Shown: piece after piece, positions 7,021 to 15,175 of the stretch | How positions within the stretch are numbered: the stretch's first letter is position 1 | Layout of the letters: each line of letters begins with the position of its first letter | Notes under the pieces: generated by a model | What the model was told of the DNA's origin: nothing | The model's database searches: none | What the model saw: only the letters and a program-made list of their open reading frames with translations | Position numbers and translations under genes: made by a program | Assembly: GCA_020832085.1 (NCBI GenBank) | Contig: JAFIFJ010000023.1 | Span: forward strand, 1 to 35,925 | Origin: Gammaproteobacteria bacterium | GTDB lineage: Bacteria; Pseudomonadota; Gammaproteobacteria; Pseudomonadales; Azotimanducaceae | Reading direction: 5' to 3' | Length of the DNA: 35,925 nt

Positions 7021-8823
7021 ATGACACCGCGGACGGCCACCCGAAACCTGCTGCTGCTCCTGCTCGCAGCACTCACCGCCTGCGGCGGATCAGATCCCCT
7101 GCCGCCCCCCAGCGCCGATCCGACGAGCCTGCGCGAACTCGAGCAGGGCGCCATTGTCGGTTTCGCCGACGATGCTGCCCACGTCTGGCTGGGCATACCC
7201 TACGCCGCAGCGCCGGTGGGCGACCTGCGCTGGCGGGCACCGCACCCGGCGCCGGCCTGGTCGGGCACCCGCGAAGCCCTGAGCTTCGGCCAAGTCTGCC
7301 CGCAGATCGCCTCACCTCTTGGCGGCGCGCCGGAGGACCTGACGGGACAGCTGTGGGGCGATGAGGACTGCCTGTTTCTCAACGTCTATGCACCGCAACG
7401 TTCCGCAGGGGCCAGCCCCGGAAAGCTCCCCGTGATGGTGTGGATCCACGGCGGCGGCAACACCGTAGGCCACAGCGGCTTCTACAACGGTGCCCCCCTG
7501 GCGGCTGCCCACGACGTGGTGGTGGTGACCTTGAACTACCGCCTCGGTCCCCTTGGATGGTTCCTGCACCCGGTCCTCGACGACGGCGACGTCCTCGACG
7601 CCTCCGGCAACTACGGCATTCTCGATCTGCAGTTCGCCCTGCAGTGGGTGCAGGCCAACATCGCGGCCTTCGGCGGCGATCCTGAGCGGGTCACCGTGTT
7701 CGGTGAATCTGCGGGCGGCACCAACATCTTCGCGCTGCTCGTCTCGCCGCTGAGTGAAGGCTTGTTGCACGGCGCCATCGTCCAGAGCGGCGGAACCGCC
7801 AGCAGCAGTGCACAGCGCGCCATGAACCCGACGGACGACCCGGAGGCACCCGGAGCCCCGTTCAGCAGCAGCGAAATCCTGCTGCGCCTGCTCGGCAACG
7901 AACAGTGCGACCGGCACTGTGCCCTGGGGCAGATGCAGACCACCGCCGCCACAGCGCTCGCCAGCCGCCTGCGCGATCTCGACATTGCCGGACTGTTCGA
8001 CTTGTACAGCGATGGCGAAGGTCTGCTCGGGCCCGCCTCGCCCACGGTGATCCGGGATGGCCACGTGCTGCCCGAGCGGCAGTTCATCGACGCTCTGGAT
8101 GACCCCGAAGCCTTCTTGCAGGTACCAATGATTCTCGGCACCAATCGCGATGAGCCGAAGATCTTCATGGTGTTTTCGCCGCAGCACGTGGTGCGCTTCG
8201 CCGGCCTGCCCCTGTGGCGGCGGGACGCCCGGCTCTATGACCTCTATGCCGAGTACGGCGCTCTGGCCTGGCAGCTTCGCGGCGTGACCGAGCCCGCCAC
8301 GCGTCTGCGACAGGCCGGCCTTCCCGTCTGGGCCTACCGCTGGGACTGGGACGAACAGGGACGTCGCTTCGGCATCGATCTCTCCGGCCTGCTGGGGGCC
8401 GCCCACGGCCTGGAGATCCCCTTCGTATTCGGACACTGGGACGTGGGCAGGCTTTCCGGACTGCTGTTCCACAACGGCAACGCCCCGGGAAGGGAAGCCC
8501 TCTCGGGCCGCATGATGGCCTACTGGGCCGGCTTCGCCCGCGATCTCGATCCGGGCCGGGGGGCGGATGGCCAGGGGCCACATTGGGCGCCCTGGAACGG
8601 CGGGTCGGGCGCGAGCTTTCTGCACCTGGACACGGAAGCCTCAGGGGGTATTCGCATGAGCCGGGAACATCTGAGCCACGAGCAGCTGATCGCACGCCTG
8701 GCCGACGACGACCGCTTCCGCGATGACAACGAGCGCTGCAGTGTCTTCCTGGCCAGCTTCCGCTTCGGCGGCGACTCGCGCCTGAGCGAGGATGCCAGAC
8801 GCCTGAGCTGCGCCTTACCCTGA
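7021..8823 (+). CDS. Carboxylesterase type B, lipoprotein
   Basis: This 600-aa member of the carboxylesterase/cholinesterase family has an N-terminal lipoprotein signal with lipobox LTAC (Cys21), so it is probably membrane-anchored outside the cytoplasm. Family marks are visible in order: GIPYAAAPVGDLRWR, the EDCLFLNVY block with its conserved cysteine, oxyanion WIHGGG, nucleophile GESAGG (Ser230), acid GTNRDE (Glu378), and histidine AAHGLEIPFVFG (His462). The catalytic triad is therefore complete. The ATG at 7021 has an AGGA 8 bp upstream. It follows the small hydrolase by 22 bp, and the pair may act in sequence on an ester substrate (inference). It is convergent with the HNH gene. Confidence 0.9.
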   Translation: MTPRTATRNLLLLLLAALTACGGSDPLPPPSADPTSLRELEQGAIVGFADDAAHVWLGIPYAAAPVGDLRWRAPHPAPAWSGTREALSFGQVCPQIASPLGGAPEDLTGQLWGDEDCLFLNVYAPQRSAGASPGKLPVMVWIHGGGNTVGHSGFYNGAPLAAAHDVVVVTLNYRLGPLGWFLHPVLDDGDVLDASGNYGILDLQFALQWVQANIAAFGGDPERVTVFGESAGGTNIFALLVSPLSEGLLHGAIVQSGGTASSSAQRAMNPTDDPEAPGAPFSSSEILLRLLGNEQCDRHCALGQMQTTAATALASRLRDLDIAGLFDLYSDGEGLLGPASPTVIRDGHVLPERQFIDALDDPEAFLQVPMILGTNRDEPKIFMVFSPQHVVRFAGLPLWRRDARLYDLYAEYGALAWQLRGVTEPATRLRQAGLPVWAYRWDWDEQGRRFGIDLSGLLGAAHGLEIPFVFGHWDVGRLSGLLFHNGNAPGREALSGRMMAYWAGFARDLDPGRGADGQGPHWAPWNGGSGASFLHLDTEASGGIRMSREHLSHEQLIARLADDDRFRDDNERCSVFLASFRFGGDSRLSEDARRLSCALP

Positions 8824-8849
8824 CGGCAGCGCGAGGATCGCCGATTGAG

Positions 8850-9440
8850 TCAGTGTTTCAGGCGGCTGTCACGGCCGAACTGGGCCTTCAGGAACGCCAT
8901 CTGGTCACCGAGTATCCGGCCGGAATTGATCAGCGCCAGATACTCGGCGAAGTTCGGCGCGTAGGGCAAAGCCTTCAGGTCCATGTCGATCTCGCCGAGC
9001 AGGCGGTTGCCCTTGTGGTGATTGCAGCGCTTGCAGGCTGCCACTACGTTGTCCCAGGCGTCGATGCCGCCACGGGAGCGCGGGACCACGTGATCCCGGG
9101 TCAGATGCATATCGAGGAACTCATTGCCGCAGTACATGCAGAGATTCTGGTCGCGGCGGAACAGGGCGCGGTTGGTCAGGGGCGGGACCGGCTTGGCCCG
9201 TGGAACCACCTGGCCATCGCAGGCGATGATGCTGTGCAGATCGAGCACCGTCCGGCACTGGTGAATGCGGGAAAAGCCACCGCGAACCCGCAGCACCGGT
9301 TCGCCCAGCGTCCACACCACCAGCTCGCGGGCATAGAGGCAGACCGCCTCCTGCCAGCTCAGCCACTCCACCGGCTGGCCACCGACGTTCACCCTCAGGA
9401 TGCGCGGCAGGCGCTCCCCTGTCACTTGCGACTGCAACAT
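8850..9440 (-). CDS. HNH endonuclease domain protein
   Basis: This 196-aa protein has a C-terminal HNH nuclease fold with zinc-knuckle cysteines: CMYC (Cys101, Cys104), the catalytic-region TRDHVVPRSRGG with Asp116-His117, Asn131, and CKRCNHHK (Cys136, Cys139). The N-terminal 90 residues (RILRVNVGGQPVEWLSWQEA) match a family of stand-alone chromosomal HNH proteins whose role is not established. I start at the ATG at 9440. A GTG at 9461 and a TTG at 9509 extend the frame, and the strong AGGAGG at 9501-9506 has no ATG, GTG or TTG at proper spacing. It lies downstream of the hydroquinone reductase gene on the same strand, 93 bp away. Confidence 0.85.
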   Translation of the reverse strand: MLQSQVTGERLPRILRVNVGGQPVEWLSWQEAVCLYARELVVWTLGEPVLRVRGGFSRIHQCRTVLDLHSIIACDGQVVPRAKPVPPLTNRALFRRDQNLCMYCGNEFLDMHLTRDHVVPRSRGGIDAWDNVVAACKRCNHHKGNRLLGEIDMDLKALPYAPNFAEYLALINSGRILGDQMAFLKAQFGRDSRLKH

Positions 9441-9533
9441 GCGCTGTCTTCCGATCAACACAGTTGACGCATCTTCTCCGAGGGCGGGACGGAATACAAA
9501 CCTCCTCAATCATCGATGCCTGAGGTGACCGGA

Positions 9534-10541
9534 TCATGACCGCCTTCGGACTTCGAGGGCGCCGAGCCGGTGGCGGTCGTGGGCGGCGGCGAGATCCAGG
9601 GCGGGGCCCTTGGGGACGATGCGCGACGGGTTGATCATGTCGTGACTGTAGTAGTAATGCTGCTGGATGTGGGCAAAGTCCACGGTCTCGGCCACACCCG
9701 GATACTGATAGAGATCGCGCAGATAGCCCGACAGCGCCGGGTAGTCCGCAATGCGCCGCTGATTGCATTTGAAGTGGCCGAAGTACACGGCATCGAAACG
9801 CACCAGGGTCGTGAACAGGCGCCAGTCCGCTTCAGTGAGGACGCCGCCGACCAGGAAGCGCGCCTGTGCGAGCCGCCGCTCCAGCTCGTCGAGGGTGGCA
9901 AACAGATCGTCGAAGGCGCGCTCGTAGGCGGCCTGGCTGGTGGCGAATCCGCAGCGGTAGACGCCGTTGTTGACGTTGTCGTAGACCTTGGCATTGATGG
10001 TGTCGATTTCGCTCCGCAGGTCCGGCGGCGAGAAGCAGACATCGGTGGCCGTGAAGGCGTCGAAGGCCGCATCGAGCATGCGGACAATGTCCGCCGACTC
10101 GTTGGACACGATGGTTTCCCGTTCGCCGTCCCAGAGCACAGGCACCGTCACCCTGCCGGTGGTGTCAGAGCGCGCACGCAGGTAGACCTCGCGCATGAAG
10201 CGCTGCCCGTGGAGCCGGTCGCCGGTGGTGGCGGGAAAATCGTCGGCAAAGGTCCAGCCGTCCTCGAGCATGTGGGGATGGACGACGGAAACACCGATCA
10301 CCTCCTCGAGTCCTTTCAGCTTGCGCAGGATCAGCGTCCGATGGGCCCAGGGACAGGCCAGGGACACATAGAGGTGATAGCGGCCGGCGGCGGCCTCGAA
10401 GCCGCTGTCTCCGGTGGGGCCCGCCTTTCCATCTGCAGTCACCCAATTGCGGAAATCGGCGTTCTCACGCACGAACTCGCCGTCGTTGGATTCTGTGTCG
10501 TACCACTCATCGACCCACTCACCCTCGACCAGACGTCCCAT
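9534..10541 (-). CDS. yqjG: Glutathionyl-hydroquinone reductase (Xi-class GST, YqjG/ECM4-like)
   Basis: This 335-aa cytoplasmic enzyme has a thioredoxin-like N-terminal part and an all-helical C-terminal GST domain. Enzymes of this family reduce glutathionyl-hydroquinones using glutathione. The catalytic cysteine lies in the motif LACPWAHRT (Cys63), in the position known from this class. The SNESADIVRML segment supplies the GST glutathione-binding ES pair. The length is typical for the class and much longer than ordinary GSTs. The ATG at 10541 has GAAGG 8 bp upstream and is preferred over the GTG at 10550. It is divergent from the P450 gene, and the shared spacer carries tandem palindromes. 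Confidence 0.9.
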   Translation of the reverse strand: MGRLVEGEWVDEWYDTESNDGEFVRENADFRNWVTADGKAGPTGDSGFEAAAGRYHLYVSLACPWAHRTLILRKLKGLEEVIGVSVVHPHMLEDGWTFADDFPATTGDRLHGQRFMREVYLRARSDTTGRVTVPVLWDGERETIVSNESADIVRMLDAAFDAFTATDVCFSPPDLRSEIDTINAKVYDNVNNGVYRCGFATSQAAYERAFDDLFATLDELERRLAQARFLVGGVLTEADWRLFTTLVRFDAVYFGHFKCNQRRIADYPALSGYLRDLYQYPGVAETVDFAHIQQHYYYSHDMINPSRIVPKGPALDLAAAHDRHRLGALEVRRRS

Positions 10542-10631
10542 GTCATACACCTTCGTTGCCTACAAAGGGTGCAGGGTCACCCCATCAAGTCATTCAATCC
10601 ATCGCAAAGTTCCGCTCATTACCTTCGAATC

Positions 10632-10670
10632 TTTCGATGTGGCGCCACAGGCGTTTCGATGTGGCGCCAC
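10632..10670. promoter_or_regulatory. Two tandem operator-like palindromes, 22 bp apart
   Basis: The 17-mer tttcgatgtggcgccac occurs at 10632-10648 and again, identically, at 10654-10670, a period of 22 bp or about two helical turns. Each copy ends in the perfect 10-bp palindrome gtggcgccac. The pair lies between the divergent reductase (start 10541) and P450 (start 10765) genes. Same-face spacing of two palindromes suggests cooperative binding of a dimeric regulator. No regulator gene is adjacent, so the protein is unknown. Confidence 0.55.
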
Positions 10671-10764
10671 GGGCCAGCGCCAGAGCGAAAAACCGGACAG
10701 GATGATTCTTTCCACGGGGATGGGTTATGGTCGGCGTCGAGAGTGGACGCAATGGAGGCCAACG

Positions 10765-12003
10765 ATGTCCCTACTGGAACAGCAGAGTCTGGCTCAGGCC
10801 GAGGTGCAGGAGCATCCCTACGCCTACTACCATGCCCTGCACGAGCAGCCGATCTTCTACGACAGCACCCTCGGCTGCTACATCTGCTCCCGCTACGATC
10901 TGATGCGGCAGATCCTGCGCGACACGCGGGTGTTCTCCAACGTCGGCAGCCAGACCATGGATGGCTTCAAGGCACCGCCCCCCGGGGTCGCCGAGATACG
11001 GCGGCAGATGATCCGACAGGTGGATACGCTGGTGACCAACGACCCGCCCGCCCACAGCCGCTGCCGGCAGATGGTCGACAACCCCTTCACACCCCGCAAG
11101 GTGCGCAGCGAGCTGCGTGGCTCCATCGACGAAATCGTCGAGCAGACCATCGACGCCTTCATCGATGACGGTGAGTGCGATTTCGTCAAGGCCTTCGCCG
11201 AGCCCGTTCCGCTGCTGGTGATTGCGGATCAGCTCGGCGTGCCGCGCGAGGACGCACCGAAATTCAAGATCTGGTCCGACGCTTCCGTGGCACCGCTGGG
11301 AATGATGATCTCACCTGAAGAGCACGTGGAATGCACCCGTCGGGTCAAAGAGATGCAGGACTACTTCCTGGAGGCCTTCGAATCCCGGCGCCGTGAGCCA
11401 CGGGACGATCTGCTCAGCCATCTGCTGCATGTGCGCGAGGAGGGAGTCGAGCCCTTCTCGACCGAGGAAATGGTCTCCATCACCCAGCAGCTGCTGGTGG
11501 CAGGCAACGAAACCACCACCAATGCCCTGGCCGCCGGCATGCAGCTGCTGATCGAAAATCCGGATCAGCAGCGCCTGCTGCGCGAGGATCCCTCACGCAT
11601 CCGCATCTTCGTCGAGGAGGTGCTGCGGGTGGAGTCCCCGGTGCAGGGCCTGTTCCGGGTGGTCACCGAGGACGTGGAACTCGCCGGCGTGAAGATCCCC
11701 AAGGGCGCCCGAGTCATGCTGCGCTTCGCCGCCGCCAATCGCGATCCGGAGCAGTACGCCGAACCGGACAAGCTCGATGTCTGCCGGCGCAATGCGGGCA
11801 CCCATCTCGCCTTCGGCGCCGGCATCCACCACTGCCTCGGCGCGGCCCTGGCCCGGGAGGAGATGAACAGCGCCTTCGAGCAGATCCTCGCCCGCATGGA
11901 CGAGTTGCACTTCCTGCCCGAGCGCAACGACTTCAGGCACTACCCGAACATGATCCTGCGGGGCCTGCAGCATCTGTGGATCGGCTTCCACAAAATCGCC
12001 TGA
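10765..12003 (+). CDS. Cytochrome P450
   Basis: This 412-aa soluble bacterial P450 monooxygenase inserts oxygen from O2 into an organic substrate. It has the I-helix oxygen-binding motif AGNETT (246-251), the K-helix ExxR pair Glu285/Arg288, and the heme loop FGAGIHHCLG (350-359) with heme ligand Cys357. The size and absence of a membrane anchor fit class I enzymes, which need a ferredoxin and a reductase; neither is encoded nearby. The ATG has ggagg at 10754-10758. The open frame extends upstream, but that part is the spacer with the palindromes. The CYP family and substrate cannot be told from sequence alone. Confidence 0.93.
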   Translation: MSLLEQQSLAQAEVQEHPYAYYHALHEQPIFYDSTLGCYICSRYDLMRQILRDTRVFSNVGSQTMDGFKAPPPGVAEIRRQMIRQVDTLVTNDPPAHSRCRQMVDNPFTPRKVRSELRGSIDEIVEQTIDAFIDDGECDFVKAFAEPVPLLVIADQLGVPREDAPKFKIWSDASVAPLGMMISPEEHVECTRRVKEMQDYFLEAFESRRREPRDDLLSHLLHVREEGVEPFSTEEMVSITQQLLVAGNETTTNALAAGMQLLIENPDQQRLLREDPSRIRIFVEEVLRVESPVQGLFRVVTEDVELAGVKIPKGARVMLRFAAANRDPEQYAEPDKLDVCRRNAGTHLAFGAGIHHCLGAALAREEMNSAFEQILARMDELHFLPERNDFRHYPNMILRGLQHLWIGFHKIA

Positions 12004-12040
12004 CGCCGTGCCGCTCGCCGGACCGTTGGCACCATCCAAC

Positions 12041-12148
12041 TCGGGATCGGGATCGGGCTCGGGATCGGGATCGGGATCGGGATCGGGATCGGGAGCGGGA
12101 TCGGGAGCGGGATCGGGATCGGGATCGGGATCGAAATCGAAATCGAAA
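12041..12148. repeat. Hexanucleotide tandem repeat (TCGGGA)15(TCGAAA)3
   Basis: Fifteen consecutive units of tcggga (three with one substitution: tcgggc once, gcggga twice) run from 12041 to 12130. Three perfect tcgaaa units follow, to 12148. A shorter echo with the same 6-base rhythm (cgatag, cgatag, cgatcc) appears at about 12193-12214. The tract lies between the P450 stop and the convergent GST stop. Read as protein it would give Gly-Ser or Asp-Pro dipeptides, but nothing supports translation. Confidence 0.92.
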
Positions 12149-12238
12149 CCTAGCCTGCGATCTCCTCGAACTTCGCAGACTACCTCTTCATTCGATAGCG
12201 ATAGCGATCCCGATTGGCTTTCAGCGAAGGCAGGGCCC

Positions 12239-12847
12239 TCAGCCCCCGAACAGCTTCGCGGCCACAGGGCGCGCGAGGCAGCGGCCGAGCCACGCGTCGA
12301 GCCGCGGCCAGGCTGAGACATCGAGCTTGGCCATGCGGATCCACATGAGGATCGCTGCCACATTCAGATCGGCCACCGTGAAGCGGTCACCCAGCAGCCA
12401 TTCGCGCCCAGCTAAGTGGGCGTCGATGACCTTAAAGGGGCGCTCGAGCTGAGCCACGCAGGCCTGGGCCTTGTCCTGGTTCTTGCTCACGCCAAAGAGG
12501 CCCAGACTCAGCACCAGGGCATCCAGCAGCGCCTTCTCGCACTCGGTGATGGCCCAGAAACTCCACTGAATGGCACCGGCCTCCTCGGCGAGATCCCGCG
12601 GCGCCAGCTCACCTCCATGCTTGCGCGCCAGATAGAGATTGATGGCCATGGATTCCCAGACGATCAGGCCGTCGTCGTCGATGGCCGGGACCCGGCCATT
12701 GGGGTTCACCGCCAGAAACTCAGGCCGCTGCGCCTCTTCCTGATAATGGGTGGGGATGTTCTCGTACTTCAGGCCGAGTTCCTCGGCCATCCACAGCACC
12801 CGGACGGTACGGCTTGCGGGCGTCCCATAGATCTTCAACGTTGCCAT
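12239..12847 (-). CDS. Glutathione S-transferase
   Basis: This is a 202-aa GST-fold enzyme that conjugates or isomerises electrophilic substrates with glutathione. The N-terminal thioredoxin-like domain has YGTPASRTVRVLW, where Ser12 is the likely catalytic residue, cis-proline Pro54 in GRVPAI, and the glutathione-binding Glu65-Ser66 pair. The helical C-terminal domain contains the folding motif GDRFTVADLNVAAIL. The ATG at 12847 follows GGAGA, nine bases upstream. The substrate is unknown. It is a monocistronic-looking gene; the M15 peptidase gene is upstream on the same strand at 78 bp. Confidence 0.9.
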   Translation of the reverse strand: MATLKIYGTPASRTVRVLWMAEELGLKYENIPTHYQEEAQRPEFLAVNPNGRVPAIDDDGLIVWESMAINLYLARKHGGELAPRDLAEEAGAIQWSFWAITECEKALLDALVLSLGLFGVSKNQDKAQACVAQLERPFKVIDAHLAGREWLLGDRFTVADLNVAAILMWIRMAKLDVSAWPRLDAWLGRCLARPVAAKLFGG

Positions 12848-12925
12848 GCTCAAACTTCTCCGTGGTTGATTCGCGTTCTCCGGGCACAGCCGGCAGATGC
12901 CGACTGCAGCCAGTTGCCTGACGCC

Positions 12926-13738
12926 TCAGTCAAGGCGCGCCGCCTGGACGTGCATCCAATCGAAGTTGCGGGACCGACCCAGGCTGACCCAGCCCTCCCG
13001 CTCCCAGCACTGCCACCAGGGCTCATAGTCGGGCCCGGCGAACGCCGCCTGATCCCGCCCCCAGCGCAGGCGGTTGCGCTCCGGGTCGAAATCGAAAGCG
13101 ATGCCCCAGGCGTGGGTCGAGAGGCTGCTGCCACCGCGCTTGTTGCGGTGATTGTAGCCGCCACCGTAGCGATCCAGGCAAAGTTCCTGAATGCCATCCT
13201 CGCCATAGTGCTGCAGCACGGCTTCGAGCACCGCTCGCAGACTGTCGCGTACCTTCGCATGGCACTGGGTCCGGCTCACCCGGGTCCGCAGGTCCCAGGA
13301 CAGACGCAGGGCATAGGGCAGATCCAGCATCACCAGCTGCTCACCGGGAGCCCCGAAGAGAGTTTCGATCTCCCGCTCCCTGGGCCATCCATGAGGATTG
13401 GCCGGGGACGCCGGTTGATCCCGCCACGGCGGCTCGGGCACACCATGTTGCCGCAGATGCAAGAGCTGCTCCGTGGCGAACTCCGTCTGGGGTCCCCAAA
13501 GGCCATCGAGGGGGCCCACTTCGAGTTCGGTCTGCTGACAGCGGAGCTGCAGATAAAGCACGGCCCGCTGTCGCGCCGACCAGTCCTGCCAGCCGGATGG
13601 CACTGTCTCACCGGCAGCCTGCAGAGCCGCTGTCACCGCCGCGTTCGTTCGCGGGCCACGCTGACCGTCCACCGCACCAGCCGCAAAACTGGCCTCGTTG
13701 AGCAACTCCTGCAGTAGACGGGTCGTCGTGACGTTCAT
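12926..13738 (-). CDS. Peptidoglycan-binding M15 peptidase (endolysin-like)
   Basis: This is a 270-aa protein. The N-terminal 100 residues hold two short peptidoglycan-binding-like helical repeats, marked by AGAVDGQRGPRTNAAV (about 20-35) and VGPLDGLWGPQTEFAT (about 74-89). The C-terminal half is an M15 metallopeptidase with zinc residues His209 and Asp216 in STHAWGIAFDFD and His263 in DWMHVQ. Such enzymes cut D-Ala-containing peptide bonds in cell wall. There is no signal peptide, which is usual for phage endolysins, but no phage genes are nearby. The start is well supported by GGAGGAGG upstream of the ATG at 13738. Confidence 0.8.
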   Translation of the reverse strand: MNVTTTRLLQELLNEASFAAGAVDGQRGPRTNAAVTAALQAAGETVPSGWQDWSARQRAVLYLQLRCQQTELEVGPLDGLWGPQTEFATEQLLHLRQHGVPEPPWRDQPASPANPHGWPREREIETLFGAPGEQLVMLDLPYALRLSWDLRTRVSRTQCHAKVRDSLRAVLEAVLQHYGEDGIQELCLDRYGGGYNHRNKRGGSSLSTHAWGIAFDFDPERNRLRWGRDQAAFAGPDYEPWWQCWEREGWVSLGRSRNFDWMHVQAARLD

Positions 13739-13841
13739 TCTCGCCTCCTCCCCTCCAGGCCATTACTTTGGGCATGCTGCCGGAGTCGGCTCGCATCAGA
13801 TGAAAGGGTAGCGTCAACGCGAGCCAACTGCGACGCAGACT

Positions 13842-15077
13842 TCAGTGAGGCGTTCCAGCAACGGCGACGGGCCGAGCAGGCACGGCGGGACTGCGCAGAC
13901 GATCCGATGTGATCACCGTGCGGGCGAGCAGCGCGGCACCGATCACCACGCACAGCGCCATGACCCAGCCGTTGGCGATGAAGTCGCCGGAGAAATCGCG
14001 AATGGCGCCACCGCTGAGGGGTGCCGCTGCACTGCCGAGCATGACAAAGGCCGGATGGGCCCCCGCCAGGCGCCCGGAGGGATCGACCCGGGACAGGGCG
14101 CCGAGGGTGAAGGGCATCAGGGCGATGGGCATCATCGCGTAGAACGGCCCCACCAGATAGAACTGCCAGGGGGTCGAGGCTGCCGCCAGCAGCAGGCCGA
14201 AAACGATGATGGCGAGCAGGATCACCGTCACCGGAATGGCGGCCTTGAAGCGCGTGCCCAGCCAGCCCGCGGCCAGGGGCGCCACCACCCCGAAGGCGCT
14301 GCCAAAGAGGAACACCACCCCGATGACCTCGGCGGTCAGGGGCACCGCGAGCCCCACTTCGACGATGAATACTGCCAGCAAGGCATGACCGAAGAACAGG
14401 ATGCCGAGCCCGAGCAGGGCCAGCCAGCCGTAAAGCGGCAGGGGACTGATGGCCGGCGCATCCGGTCGCGCTACCGGTACCGGCGGCGGCACCGGCGCCA
14501 GACGGATGAACACCATGGCCAGCAGAGCGAAACCCAGATAAACCAGATACAGGCCGTCTGCGGGACGCATGGCCACCTCACCAGACACCAGGTGCAGCTT
14601 CAGCGCCTGGGGCAGCAGCAAAGCCAGCATCATCCCCATCACGCCCACGCAGCTGTTGATCACCCCGAAAGTGGTCTCCGGGGCCGTGCTGCGCCCGGCA
14701 ATGCTCATCACCGTGGCCACCACGGCACCAGCCGCAGCGCCGGCACAGGCGCGGGTGAAGTAGAGCACGGCGACACTCGGCGCCAGGATCGTCGCCAGAT
14801 TCATGACGACGATGACCGCCAGCGCGACGGCGTAGACAGTGCGAGGCTGAAGCCGGGGGGCAAGCTGGGAGAACAGCAGGGAACTCAGGGCCACCGCAGC
14901 CATCTCGACGGTGGCCACCAGGCCGGCGGCGGCATTGGAAATTTCGAAGGAGCCGACGATGCCCGAGATGTTGAAGGGCATGGCGATCAGCGCGCTGAAG
15001 GAAAGCAGCATCAGGGCCGTCAGCGCCAGCAGCCGGGGACCCTTGATCTCAATACGATGATCCGCTGCGTCCGTCAC
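13842..15077 (-). CDS. MFS transporter
   Basis: This is a 411-aa inner-membrane major-facilitator protein with about 12 hydrophobic helices and a short hydrophilic N-terminus. The loop between helices 2 and 3 (QLAPRLQPRTVYAV) is a loose form of the MFS motif A. A central loop after helix 6 is rich in proline and alanine (about residues 200-215). The substrate cannot be inferred. The start is a GTG at 15077; no better start or ribosome site is visible nearby. A strong hairpin at 15129-15160 separates it from the RND pump gene upstream, so it is probably transcribed on its own. Confidence 0.85.
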   Translation of the reverse strand: MTDAADHRIEIKGPRLLALTALMLLSFSALIAMPFNISGIVGSFEISNAAAGLVATVEMAAVALSSLLFSQLAPRLQPRTVYAVALAVIVVMNLATILAPSVAVLYFTRACAGAAAGAVVATVMSIAGRSTAPETTFGVINSCVGVMGMMLALLLPQALKLHLVSGEVAMRPADGLYLVYLGFALLAMVFIRLAPVPPPVPVARPDAPAISPLPLYGWLALLGLGILFFGHALLAVFIVEVGLAVPLTAEVIGVVFLFGSAFGVVAPLAAGWLGTRFKAAIPVTVILLAIIVFGLLLAAASTPWQFYLVGPFYAMMPIALMPFTLGALSRVDPSGRLAGAHPAFVMLGSAAAPLSGGAIRDFSGDFIANGWVMALCVVIGAALLARTVITSDRLRSPAVPARPVAVAGTPH

Positions 15078-15128
15078 TCTGCCACCCGCTCGCCCGTCGT
15101 CGCCGGAGCATAGGGGGCGACGCTCGAC

Positions 15129-15160
15129 AAGTCACGCCTGCAGGAAGGCAGGCGTGACTT
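15129..15160. terminator. 13-bp hairpin between RND and MFS genes
   Basis: A perfect 13-bp stem, aagtcacgcctgc/gcaggcgtgactt, with a 6-nt loop starts 16 bp beyond the minus-strand RND stop. It probably ends that operon. The stem begins and ends with A/T pairs, but no real T-run follows, so it is an imperfect intrinsic terminator or a stabilising 3' hairpin. Confidence 0.6.
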
Positions 15161-15175
15161 TGACCGCAGGAGGCT

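Noticed and set aside
9501..9509. HNH gene start near the strong AGGAGG
   Set aside because: The TTG overlaps the AGGAGG itself and no ATG, GTG or TTG lies at workable spacing after it; the ATG at 9440 fits the family length better.
12008..12316. Gly-Ser or Asp-Pro dipeptide protein encoded by the hexamer tract
   Set aside because: A 6-bp repeat is open in several frames automatically; no start signal or domain supports translation.
15129..15160. Transposon terminal repeat
   Set aside because: The 13-bp inverted pair is a single tight hairpin at an operon end, with no partner copy or transposase.
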